Assembly: GCA_030745285.1 (NCBI GenBank) | Contig: JASLOV010000048.1 | Span: 1 to 13,437 of the forward strand | From: Dehalococcoidia bacterium | GTDB lineage: Bacteria; Chloroflexota; Dehalococcoidia; UBA2979 | Reading direction: 5' to 3' | Length of the DNA stretch: 13,437 bases | Shown: piece after piece, positions 1 through 5,926 of the stretch | How positions within the stretch are numbered: position 1 is the stretch's first letter | How the letters are laid out: the number at the start of each line of letters is the position of its first letter | The notes under the pieces: model-generated | Told to the model about the DNA's origin: nothing | What the model saw: the letters and a program-made list of their open reading frames with translations, nothing else | Databases searched by the model: none | Translations under genes and position numbers: made by a program

Positions 1-1
1 G

Positions 2-1081
2 GTCGGCCACGAATTCCAGATCGGCTCCCCGCAGCAGCTCTCGCACGTCCTCTTCGAGGAGATCGAGCTGCCGAAGACCCGCAAGACCAACACCGGCTGG
101 ACGACCGACGCCAACGCACTGGAGCCGCTGCGGCACGTGCATCCCGCCGTCAGCGCGGTGCTCGAGTGGCGAGAACTGACGAAGATCAAGTCGACCTACG
201 TCGACACGTTGCCCCGCCAGCTCAACCCTCGTACCGGCCGCGTGCACACCGTCTTCTCGCAGGTGACGGCCGCCACCGGCCGGCTCTCGTCCAACGACCC
301 GAACCTCCAGAACATCCCCGTACGAGGCGAGACCGGCGGTGTCGTGCGCCGCGCCTTCGTCGCCCACGACTGCGGCAAGGATCCGCTGCTGCTCTCCGTG
401 GACTACTCGCAGATCGAGCTGCGCGTGCTTGCCCACATGTGCGGCGACGAGGAGCTGACGCGCGCCTTCGAGGCCGGTGAGGACATCCACGCCTCGACCA
501 GTGCCCGGGTCTTCGGCGTCGACCTCTCGGACGTCACGGCTGAGATGCGGCGGCGGGCGAAGGTGTTCAACTTCGGCGTGCTGTACGGGCTCACCGCCTT
601 CGGGCTCTCCCAGCGCGAGGGCATCCCACGCGACGAGGCGGAGGAGTTCATCAGCAACTACTTCCAGGCCTACCCGGCGGTCGCGGAGTGGCGTGACAGG
701 GTCGTGGACGAGGCGCGGGCTCGCGGCTACGCCGAGACGCTGAACGGCAGGCGGCGCTACATCACCGACCTGCGCTCCGGGAACCGCAACCGCCGCATGG
801 CGGCGGAGCGCGTGGCCATCAACATGCCGATCCAGGGCACCGCGGCGGACATCATCAAGATCGCGATGAACCGTATCGATGAGGAGTTGCTGGCGAGGCA
901 GGCAGCAGGCAAGCTCGCCCGCATGGTGCTCCAGGTGCACGACGAACTGATCTTCGAGCTGCCCGCCGCGGAGCTGGACGAGGTGCGCGAGATCGCACAA
1001 CGCCTGATGCGTTCGGTGGAGTTGGCCGTGCCGCTGGTGCTCGACGAGAAGTGGGGGCCGTCCTGGGGCGAGCTGGAATGA
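2..1081 (+). CDS. polA: DNA polymerase I, C-terminal polymerase domain (5' end outside window)
   Basis: This is the 3' part of a family A DNA polymerase, which fills gaps in excision repair and removes Okazaki primers. The frame is open from base 2, and the codons before the first internal ATG (137) already read as polA (GSPQQLSHVLFEEI, then TNTGWTTDANALE), so 137 is not the real start. All three polymerase motifs are present. Motif A is DYSQIELRVLAH from base 401, with the first metal-binding Asp. Motif B is RRRAKVFNFGVLYG, with the nucleotide-contacting Lys at 560-562 and a Phe at 572-574; a Phe here (as in E. coli and Taq) rather than the Tyr of T7 predicts normal discrimination against dideoxynucleotides. 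Motif C is QVHDELIFE, with the second catalytic Asp at 941-943. About 359 codons are visible. The 5' nuclease and any proofreading domain lie outside, so proofreading cannot be judged. mutM follows 30 nt later. Confidence 0.97.
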   Translation, partial: VGHEFQIGSPQQLSHVLFEEIELPKTRKTNTGWTTDANALEPLRHVHPAVSAVLEWRELTKIKSTYVDTLPRQLNPRTGRVHTVFSQVTAATGRLSSNDPNLQNIPVRGETGGVVRRAFVAHDCGKDPLLLSVDYSQIELRVLAHMCGDEELTRAFEAGEDIHASTSARVFGVDLSDVTAEMRRRAKVFNFGVLYGLTAFGLSQREGIPRDEAEEFISNYFQAYPAVAEWRDRVVDEARARGYAETLNGRRRYITDLRSGNRNRRMAAERVAINMPIQGTAADIIKIAMNRIDEELLARQAAGKLARMVLQVHDELIFELPAAELDEVREIAQRLMRSVELAVPLVLDEKWGPSWGELE

Positions 1082-1111
1082 GCCCCGGCGTTCGCGCCCA
1101 CCCACGATCCG

Positions 1112-1933
1112 ATGCCTGAGCTGCCGGAAGTCGAGACGATCCGGCGCGACCTCGAGCCGGTCGTGGTCGGACGCACGGCCGTCGCCGTGCGCATCCACCA
1201 GGGGGCGGAGCGGCTGGCCGTGACGCATGCTCCGAGCGAACTGGAACGCGAGCTGACAGGGCGGCGGGTGACGGCGCTGGGCCGGCACGGCAAGTACATG
1301 CTCGCCGGGCTGGATGACGGCCGCACGTGGCTGCTGCACCTGCGCATGACGGGTTCACTGCTCAGCCGCGCGGCCGACGCACCGGCGGGACGGTTCGAGC
1401 GCGCCCGCGTCGACTTCGACGACAGCTCCTCGTTGCGCCTGGACGACATGCGCAAGTTCGCGACGTGGCACCTGGTCGAAGACCCGGCCGACGCGATGAC
1501 CCGCACCGGGCCGGACGCGCTCTCGCCCGACTTCACCGTCGCCTGGCTGCGCGAGCAACTGGGGCGTCGCTCGACCACCGTGAAGGCCGCCCTGCTCGAC
1601 CAGCGGGTGGCCGCCGGCGTCGGCAACATCTATGCCGACGAGGCCTGCTGGATCGCGCAGATCGATCCTCGTGCGGAGGCCGGGCGGCTGGGGGTGCGTC
1701 GCGTCGCGCGGCTGCACGGCGCGGTCATCGAGACTCTGACTGGGGCGATCGCCGACCGCGGCTCGACGTTCTCCGACTACCGCGATGGCGCAGGAGAGCC
1801 CGGCCTGCACCAGGTGCGCTGGCACGTCTTCCGGCGCGAGGGCGAGCCGTGCGGGCGCTGTGGCCGCGAGCTGTCGAAGATCCGGCTGGCGGGACGAGGC
1901 ACCCACTTCTGCCGGGGGTGCCAGCGCAGATGA
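1112..1933 (+). CDS. mutM: Formamidopyrimidine-DNA glycosylase (8-oxoguanine glycosylase/AP lyase)
   Basis: MutM/Fpg removes 8-oxoguanine and formamidopyrimidines and cuts the abasic site by beta,delta-elimination. The 273-residue length is normal. The N-terminus MPELPEVETI fixes the ATG at 1112, because the processed Pro2 is the Schiff-base nucleophile and Glu3 the general acid; it also separates Fpg from Nei, which begins MPEGPE. Lys61 (RHGKYMLA) matches the catalytic lysine, and Met79, Arg114 and Phe116 match the residues that fill the gap left by the flipped base. VAAGVGNIYADEACW (residues 157-171) is the helix-two-turn-helix segment. The C-terminal zinc finger has Cys247, Cys250, Cys267 and Cys270 with the DNA-contacting Arg262. 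No clear Shine-Dalgarno sequence precedes the gene, which lies 30 nt after polA, so co-transcription with polA is likely. The stop overlaps the ATG of the next gene (ATGA). Confidence 0.97.
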   Translation: MPELPEVETIRRDLEPVVVGRTAVAVRIHQGAERLAVTHAPSELERELTGRRVTALGRHGKYMLAGLDDGRTWLLHLRMTGSLLSRAADAPAGRFERARVDFDDSSSLRLDDMRKFATWHLVEDPADAMTRTGPDALSPDFTVAWLREQLGRRSTTVKAALLDQRVAAGVGNIYADEACWIAQIDPRAEAGRLGVRRVARLHGAVIETLTGAIADRGSTFSDYRDGAGEPGLHQVRWHVFRREGEPCGRCGRELSKIRLAGRGTHFCRGCQRR

Positions 1934-2499
1934 CCGCGCTCTGGTCTGCGTTCGGCCTTGTCTTCATCGCCGAACTCGGGGACAAGTCGATGCTGATGGC
2001 GATGGTGCTCGCGCCGCGCTACGGCGCGAGCCGGGTGCTGCTGGCGCTCGCGCTCGAAGCGGGGCTGGTGATGGCCCTGGCTGTGCTCGCCGGGGGCGCC
2101 GCCGACCTCGTGCTCTCGGAGCAGCAGCTGGCGCTGTTGTCGGGTGTGCTGTTCCTCGCATTCGGTGTCTGGGCGCTGAGGGGGGGCGAGGACGACGACG
2201 AGGTGCCGTCGACGGAGCGGACGGGCTTGCTCGTGCTGTTCGCGCTCGCCGCCGCGCTCTTTGTCTCGGAGCTGGGGGACAAGACCCAGGTGGCGGCGCT
2301 CTCGCTCTCCAGCGTGAACCCGAGCGCTCGGTTCGAGGTGTGGCTCGGCGCGACGGTGGGGATGGTGGCCGGCGATGCCATCGCCGTCGTGGCGGGCCGG
2401 TCGCTGCGGTGGCGGCTGCCCCAGGTGTGGCTGGCGCGGGCCAGCGGCCTACTCTTCATCGCCTTCGGCGCGGGCGCCATCGTCTTCGCATTCTGGTAG
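1930..2499 (+). CDS. GDT1/TMEM165 (UPF0016) family membrane cation transporter
   Basis: This 189-residue integral membrane protein has the two diagnostic repeats of the GDT1/TMEM165/UPF0016 family: ELGDKS (residues 15-20) and ELGDKT (114-119). The acidic Glu and Asp of each form the ion site. Six hydrophobic segments can be counted, three per half, joined by a short acidic loop (GGEDDDEVPSTE, 85-96), the usual inverted-repeat design. Characterised members move Mn2+ and/or Ca2+ (yeast Gdt1, human TMEM165, bacterial MneA as an Mn2+ exporter). Mn2+ export is a reasonable guess here, but the substrate cannot be read from the sequence. The ATG at 1930 overlaps the mutM stop, which implies translational coupling. 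The frame is open far upstream, but that stretch is antisense-like Arg/Gly/Ala-rich sequence inside mutM and does not belong to the protein. Confidence 0.93.
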   Translation: MTALWSAFGLVFIAELGDKSMLMAMVLAPRYGASRVLLALALEAGLVMALAVLAGGAADLVLSEQQLALLSGVLFLAFGVWALRGGEDDDEVPSTERTGLLVLFALAAALFVSELGDKTQVAALSLSSVNPSARFEVWLGATVGMVAGDAIAVVAGRSLRWRLPQVWLARASGLLFIAFGAGAIVFAFW

Positions 2500-2597
2500 A
2501 GGTTTGCAGGTATACCCGGATCGACGCTTGTCGCTGACGCCTCGCGGTTGCTAGGGTTTGCTGCGCATGTGGCGGGGTTCCATCTGGTGATTCAGCA

Positions 2598-3497
2598 ATG
2601 ATCTGGTGGCTGCTGCTCGGGAGCGGTGTCTTCGTGCTGCTCGCGTACGGCGCCACCGCGCTGTACATCGCCGAACTCTTTACGCGCTCCAAGCGGCGTC
2701 GTGTCGAAGGCACGCCGGCGGCATTCGGGCTGCGCTTCGAGGAGATCCAGTTGCGTGCGCCGGACGGCGTCGTCCTGCGCGGCTGGTTCCTCGACTCGCC
2801 GGGCGCGCGTGCCACCGTCGTGCTCGTGCATGACGGCGAGGGAACCCGCGCCGATTCGACGCAGGGCCTGCTCGCACTGCAGCGCGATTACGTGCTGCGT
2901 GGATTCAACGTCTTCGCCTTCGACCTGCGCGGCCGCGGCGAATCCGCCGGCGTGCGCGACCGCCTGGGCAGCGCGGAGCAGCGCGATGTCGCGGTGGCCA
3001 TCGCCTACGTCCGCCGTCGCGCCGGGGAACTGCCGATCGTGCTGCACGGCTTCGGGCTCGGCGGGTCGCTGGCGATCTCGACGGTGGCGGCCGGAGCGCC
3101 GGCCGACGTGTTGATCGCCGACTCTCCGTTCAGCTCCGCGCGTGACCACCTGCGCTTCAGGTGGCACCGGTTGCCGGGGCACATCTTTCACGCCGCGTGC
3201 TGGGTTGCGCGACGCGTCTACGGCGCGGATGTCGACGCCCTCAGCCCGCAGAATGTGATCTGCGATGTCGCGCCGACCCCCGTCCTGCTGGTTCACGGTG
3301 ATGCCGACGAGGTCGTTCCCGTGGAAGACACCCTGAACATCGCCGCCGCGACGCTGCAAGAGCGCATCGACCTCTGGGTCGTGCCGGGCAGCGGGCACTG
3401 CCGCGCCTACGTCGAAGACCCGAGGCGCTACCTCGGGCGCTGCCTCGCTTTCATCGACGAAGCGATCCCACGGCGCGTGCTCGCCTCCGCGGGATAG
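2598..3497 (+). CDS. Membrane-anchored alpha/beta hydrolase-fold protein lacking the usual nucleophile serine
   Basis: This 299-residue protein has one N-terminal membrane segment (about residues 3-27), a basic stretch (RSKRRR, 30-35), then an alpha/beta hydrolase domain of the FrsA/BEM46/ABHD13-like type, probably facing the cytoplasm by the positive-inside rule. Fold landmarks are VVLVHDGEG (74-82, the oxyanion-hole region, where HG is usual), FAFDLRGRGES (106-116), the elbow VLHGFGLGGSLA (148-159), LLVHGDADEVVP with the acid Asp237, and PGSGHC with His267. The elbow normally reads G-x-S-x-G, but here it reads G-F-G-L-G, with Gly153 (codon GGG, 3054-3056) where the serine should be. Asp and His are kept. 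It may be a pseudoenzyme, or Ser157 may serve from a shifted position. The gap upstream (2500-2597) has only a weak promoter-like pair (TTGTCG at 2528, TAGGGT at 2552). The next gene starts 2 nt after the stop, so the two are probably one unit. Substrate unknown. Confidence 0.85.
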   Translation: MIWWLLLGSGVFVLLAYGATALYIAELFTRSKRRRVEGTPAAFGLRFEEIQLRAPDGVVLRGWFLDSPGARATVVLVHDGEGTRADSTQGLLALQRDYVLRGFNVFAFDLRGRGESAGVRDRLGSAEQRDVAVAIAYVRRRAGELPIVLHGFGLGGSLAISTVAAGAPADVLIADSPFSSARDHLRFRWHRLPGHIFHAACWVARRVYGADVDALSPQNVICDVAPTPVLLVHGDADEVVPVEDTLNIAAATLQERIDLWVVPGSGHCRAYVEDPRRYLGRCLAFIDEAIPRRVLASAG

Positions 3498-3499
3498 CG

Positions 3500-4567
3500 G
3501 TGGCGACGCCCAGCGCCAGGCTCAGGGACGCGATCACCGACGTTCCCGGCATCAAGGTCGGCCACTGGACGAACCGCCGCGCCGCCACCGGCTGCACGGC
3601 CGTGCTCTGCATGGCAGGGGCCGTCGGCGGCGTCGATGTGCGAGGCGCTGCGCCGGGGACGCGCGAGACCGACCTGCTGCGCCCGGACAACCTTGTGCAA
3701 GAGGTGCATGGCGTGCTGATCACCGGCGGTTCCGCCTTCGGGCTGGACGCCGCCAGCGGTGTGATGCGGTATCTGGAGGAGCAGGGCGCGGGCTTCGCCT
3801 TCGCGGGCTCGCGGGTGCCGATCGTGCCGGCGGCCAACCTCTTCGACCTCGGTCTCGGCAGCGACCGCCGCCCTGACGCCACCGCCGGGTACCGCGCCTC
3901 CAAGCGGGCCACGGGTGGGGCCGTCGCGGAGGGCTCGGTGGGGGCGGGGACCGGGGCCACGGTGGCGAAGTCCGCCGGGCGCGACCGGCTGCTCAAGGGC
4001 GGGCTGGGCACGGCCAGCGAGCTGCTGGACACGGGCGTCGTCGTCGGCGCGATCGTGGCGGTCAACGCCGGTGGCTCGATCCGCGATCCGCGCACCGGCG
4101 AGGTCGTCGCGGCGCCACGCGCCGACGGCGCGGGCTTCATCGACCTCGATGCGCACCTGCGGACCGGTCGCGCCTGGCCGAGCGAGGACGATGATGATGG
4201 GGAGACGGCGGACGATCAGACCGGCGACGGCGACGGTGGCAGTGACGGCGATGACGAGGCAGGGCCGCAGAACACCACCCTCGCCGTCATCGCGACGAAT
4301 GCTCGCCTGACGAAGCCGCAGGCCGGCCGGCTGGCCACGGTCTGCCACGACGGATTCGCTCGCACGATCTGGCCCGCGCACACCATGGGTGACGGCGATG
4401 TCGTCTTCGCGCTCGCCACGGGTGAGGTCGAACTGGAACTCGGGGGCCTCGGCGCACTGGAGGCGATGGCTTCGCGCGCCGTCGAGCGAGCGATTCTGCG
4501 CGGTGTGCGGCTGGCGGCTGGCCTGGCTGGAGTGCCATCGGCATCGGAGTGGGCGGCGAGCCGCTAG
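3500..4567 (+). CDS. P1 family (DmpA/NylC-like) self-cleaving peptidase/amidase
   Basis: Family S58/P1 enzymes are N-terminal-nucleophile hydrolases. The chain cuts itself, and the new N-terminal Ser or Thr of the small subunit becomes the nucleophile. Relatives include the aminopeptidase DmpA, beta-peptidyl aminopeptidases and the nylon-oligomer hydrolase NylC. The 355-residue protein shows the family blocks TDVPGIKVGHWT (13-24), LITGGSAFGLDAASGV (73-88), VPIVPAANLFDL (106-117) and GSVGAGTGATVAK (145-157). NTTLAVIATNA (258-268) is the self-cleavage region, so cleavage is predicted between Asn258 and Thr259. An Asn-Thr junction resembles NylC more than DmpA, which cuts Gly-Ser. Just before it sits an insert at residues 228-257 (4181-4270) with 14 Asp/Glu in 30 residues. 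The GTG at 3500 is the best start: it is 2 nt after the hydrolase stop and leads straight into the conserved N-terminus. No signal peptide is visible, so it is probably cytoplasmic. Substrate unknown. Confidence 0.9.
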   Translation: MATPSARLRDAITDVPGIKVGHWTNRRAATGCTAVLCMAGAVGGVDVRGAAPGTRETDLLRPDNLVQEVHGVLITGGSAFGLDAASGVMRYLEEQGAGFAFAGSRVPIVPAANLFDLGLGSDRRPDATAGYRASKRATGGAVAEGSVGAGTGATVAKSAGRDRLLKGGLGTASELLDTGVVVGAIVAVNAGGSIRDPRTGEVVAAPRADGAGFIDLDAHLRTGRAWPSEDDDDGETADDQTGDGDGGSDGDDEAGPQNTTLAVIATNARLTKPQAGRLATVCHDGFARTIWPAHTMGDGDVVFALATGEVELELGGLGALEAMASRAVERAILRGVRLAAGLAGVPSASEWAASR

Positions 4568-4608
4568 CGACCGTCGGCGGCAGTGCCTCGCGGCGTTGCG
4601 ACGGCGGT

Positions 4609-4636
4609 TTGACAGGCTCTGCCGCAAATCTATACT
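4609..4636 (+). promoter_or_regulatory. Near-consensus sigma70-type promoter for the panB leader
   Basis: The -35 TTGACA (4609-4614) is a perfect match and the -10 TATACT (4631-4636) matches five of six bases, with a 16-nt spacer (17 is optimal). The start of transcription is expected near 4642-4644. It lies 42 nt after the P1 peptidase stop in locally AT-richer sequence, and is the strongest promoter in the window. It would drive the small ORF, panB and probably panC. Confidence 0.8.
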
Positions 4637-4637
4637 G

Positions 4638-4655
4638 GGGTCGCCGAGCCGACCC
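4638..4655. promoter_or_regulatory. Inverted repeat at the predicted panB transcription start
   Basis: GGGTCG (4638-4643) and CGACCC (4650-4655) are perfect 6-bp inverted repeats separated by CCGAGC. The 18-bp element begins 2 bp after the -10 box and spans the expected start site. That is a classic place and size for a repressor operator. Because transcription probably starts inside the left arm, it is less likely to act as an RNA hairpin. No regulator gene lies nearby to confirm it. Confidence 0.4.
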
Positions 4656-4727
4656 TCAGGCGGCCAGGCATTGAGAGAACAGGAAAGCGACGACTCCCCC
4701 AGCAAACTGTCCAGCTTGGATCCTGAG
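4655..4727 (+). ncRNA. Candidate structured 5' leader of panB
   Basis: Two stacked helices can be drawn by hand. CTCAGG (4655-4660) pairs perfectly with CCTGAG (4722-4727). Inside it, after a small 3x2 internal loop, CCAGGC (4664-4669) pairs with GCTTGG (4714-4719) with one G-U. ACAG (4679-4682) can further pair with CTGT (4707-4710). This lies in the 5' leader of a pantothenate gene, where the conserved 'pan' RNA motif has been described in Firmicutes, Chloroflexi and Deltaproteobacteria. I cannot confirm that this matches the published motif; location and pairing are the only evidence. Coincidental pairing remains possible in sequence this GC-rich. Confidence 0.35.
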
Positions 4728-4747
4728 TGACCGAGACGGAGTGGCAG

Positions 4748-4915
4748 ATGAGTCAGCACACAGCGTATGTACCCCGGCCCGTTCGGGGTGTTCTTGTGTC
4801 CGAACGTCGTGATGTGGCCGAGGTGGTCCTGCGCCGCCGCACCTTCCGGGTCAGTGAGCAGAAGCGAACCAGAGAGGCCATGACCGGCGCACGCCCGATG
4901 GAGGTACTGCCATGA
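4748..4915 (+). CDS. Small Arg-rich ORF in the panB leader, overlapping the panB start
   Basis: I do not recognise this 55-residue ORF. It starts at ATG 4748 with GGAG (4738-4741) at 6-nt spacing; an in-frame GTG at 4727 would add seven residues but has no such site. It ends in an ATGA overlap with panB, the same coupling used by mutM/gdt1 and ruvC/ruvA here, which is the best argument that it is translated. The product is basic (11 Arg, 1 Lys), with RRR in the middle and no membrane segment or known motif. Against it: about two thirds of its third codon positions are G or C, lower than in neighbouring genes, and a leader could have an open frame by chance. A hairpin, ACCCCG (4771-4776) with CGGGGT (4784-4789), sits inside it. 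It could be a leader peptide controlling panB or simply untranslated leader. Confidence 0.4.
   Translation: MSQHTAYVPRPVRGVLVSERRDVAEVVLRRRTFRVSEQKRTREAMTGARPMEVLP
4771..4789 (+). promoter_or_regulatory. Hairpin inside the panB leader ORF
   Basis: ACCCCG (4771-4776) pairs perfectly with CGGGGT (4784-4789) around the 7-nt loop GCCCGTT, and is followed by GTTCTTGTGT, which is modestly T-rich. The position, between the promoter and panB, would suit an attenuator. The T-tract is too poor to call it a terminator. Confidence 0.3.
4900..4905 (+). promoter_or_regulatory. Strong Shine-Dalgarno site of panB
   Basis: GGAGGT lies 6 nt before the panB ATG, inside the end of the small leader ORF. It is the strongest ribosome binding site in the window and fixes the panB start at 4912. 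Ribosomes finishing the small ORF would pass over it. Confidence 0.8.
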
Positions 4916-5868
4916 AGCCGGTGACTGTCTCCGACATCCAGAAGATGCGCGACCAGGGCAAGCGCATCACGATGCTGACCGCCTATGATTACCCCACAGC
5001 GAAGCTGGCCGAGCAGGCTGGCATCCCGATCCTGCTCGTCGGTGACTCACTCGGTAACGTCGTGCTCGGATACGACTCGACGGTGCCGGTGACGGTCGAG
5101 GACATGATCCACCACGGCAAGGCCGTCGTCCGTGGCGTGGAGCGCACCCACGTCGTCGTCGACATGCCGTTCGGCAGCTACCAGGGCGGGTGGCAGGACG
5201 CGATGCACACCGCCGTCCGCATCATGCAGGAGACCGGCTGCGGGTCCGTGAAGCTCGAGGGCGGCGTGCGTTCCGCCAAGGCGGTCAGCAAGCTCGTCGA
5301 AGCGGGCATCCCGGTGATGGGCCACATTGGACTCACGCCCCAGTCGGTGAACGCGTTCGGCGGGCACAAGGTGCAAGGCAAGACTCCGCGACAGGCCGTG
5401 AGCGTGCTGGCCGATGCGAAGGCACTCGAGGACGCCGGCGCGTACGCGGTCGTGCTCGAGACCGTCCCGACGGCGCTCGCGCACATGATCACGCAGCGCC
5501 TCGACGTTCCCACGATCGGTATCGGCGCGGGCCCGTTCTGCAGCGGCCAGGTCCAGGTGGTGCACGACATGCTCGGCCTTTACGAGGACTTCAAGCCGAA
5601 GCACGCCCGTCGTTACCTCGAAGGCGCGGAGCTGTTCCGCGACGCGATCACCGCGTACCGCGAAGAGGTCGAGAAGGGCGAGTTCCCGACGGCCAAGGAG
5701 TCGTTCTACATGGACGAGCGCGCACTCGCCCTGATCGAGCGCATGACGCCGACCGGGGCGGACGACATGAGTGAGGCCGCGCAGGTGCTCGCGGAGTGGG
5801 ATGCCGAGGATGCGAACGACGATGCCGTGACCGGTCGGTCTAAGGCGTCCGGCAAGGCCGCCGGTTAA
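4912..5868 (+). CDS. panB: 3-methyl-2-oxobutanoate hydroxymethyltransferase (ketopantoate hydroxymethyltransferase)
   Basis: PanB transfers the hydroxymethyl group of 5,10-methylene-tetrahydrofolate to 2-oxoisovalerate, giving ketopantoate, the first committed step to pantothenate and CoA. It is a cytoplasmic TIM-barrel enzyme. Typical blocks are visible: MLTAYDYPTAKLAEQAGI (21-38), LLVGDSLGNVVLGY with the metal ligand Asp45, VVVDMPFGSY with the metal ligand Asp84, SVKLEGG with Lys114 and the metal ligand Glu116, MGHIGLTPQ (136-144), VLETVP with the probable base Glu183, and IGIGAG (202-207). At 318 residues it exceeds the 264 of E. coli PanB, mainly through a C-terminal tail (from about 277) with an acidic part then a small basic end. 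The start overlaps the stop of the upstream small ORF. panC follows 58 nt later, so the two are likely co-transcribed. panD is not in the window. Confidence 0.97.
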   Translation: MKPVTVSDIQKMRDQGKRITMLTAYDYPTAKLAEQAGIPILLVGDSLGNVVLGYDSTVPVTVEDMIHHGKAVVRGVERTHVVVDMPFGSYQGGWQDAMHTAVRIMQETGCGSVKLEGGVRSAKAVSKLVEAGIPVMGHIGLTPQSVNAFGGHKVQGKTPRQAVSVLADAKALEDAGAYAVVLETVPTALAHMITQRLDVPTIGIGAGPFCSGQVQVVHDMLGLYEDFKPKHARRYLEGAELFRDAITAYREEVEKGEFPTAKESFYMDERALALIERMTPTGADDMSEAAQVLAEWDAEDANDDAVTGRSKASGKAAG

Positions 5869-5926
5869 CAGGTGGGCAGCCCGGCAGGCGCGTAGCCGGC
5901 CGGCCAGCAGGCAGGCAAGTACCGCG

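Noticed and set aside
1327..1929. N-terminal extension of the GDT1 transporter
   Set aside because: The extension overlaps mutM in another frame and is low-complexity Arg/Ala/Gly sequence. The membrane protein begins naturally at ATG 1930.
4220..4260. An EF-hand-like calcium loop in the acidic linker (DGDGGSDGDDE)
   Set aside because: The spacing does not fit an EF-hand loop and no flanking helices are visible. Low-complexity acidic sequence explains it.
4637..4656. The inverted repeat after the panB promoter as an RNA hairpin
   Set aside because: Transcription probably starts within the left arm, so the full stem would not be in the RNA. An operator reading was preferred.
3428..4759. A 443-codon minus-strand open frame opposite the hydrolase end and the P1 peptidase
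   Set aside because: It is an antisense shadow in GC-rich DNA that crosses two well-supported genes and a promoter, with no recognisable domain.
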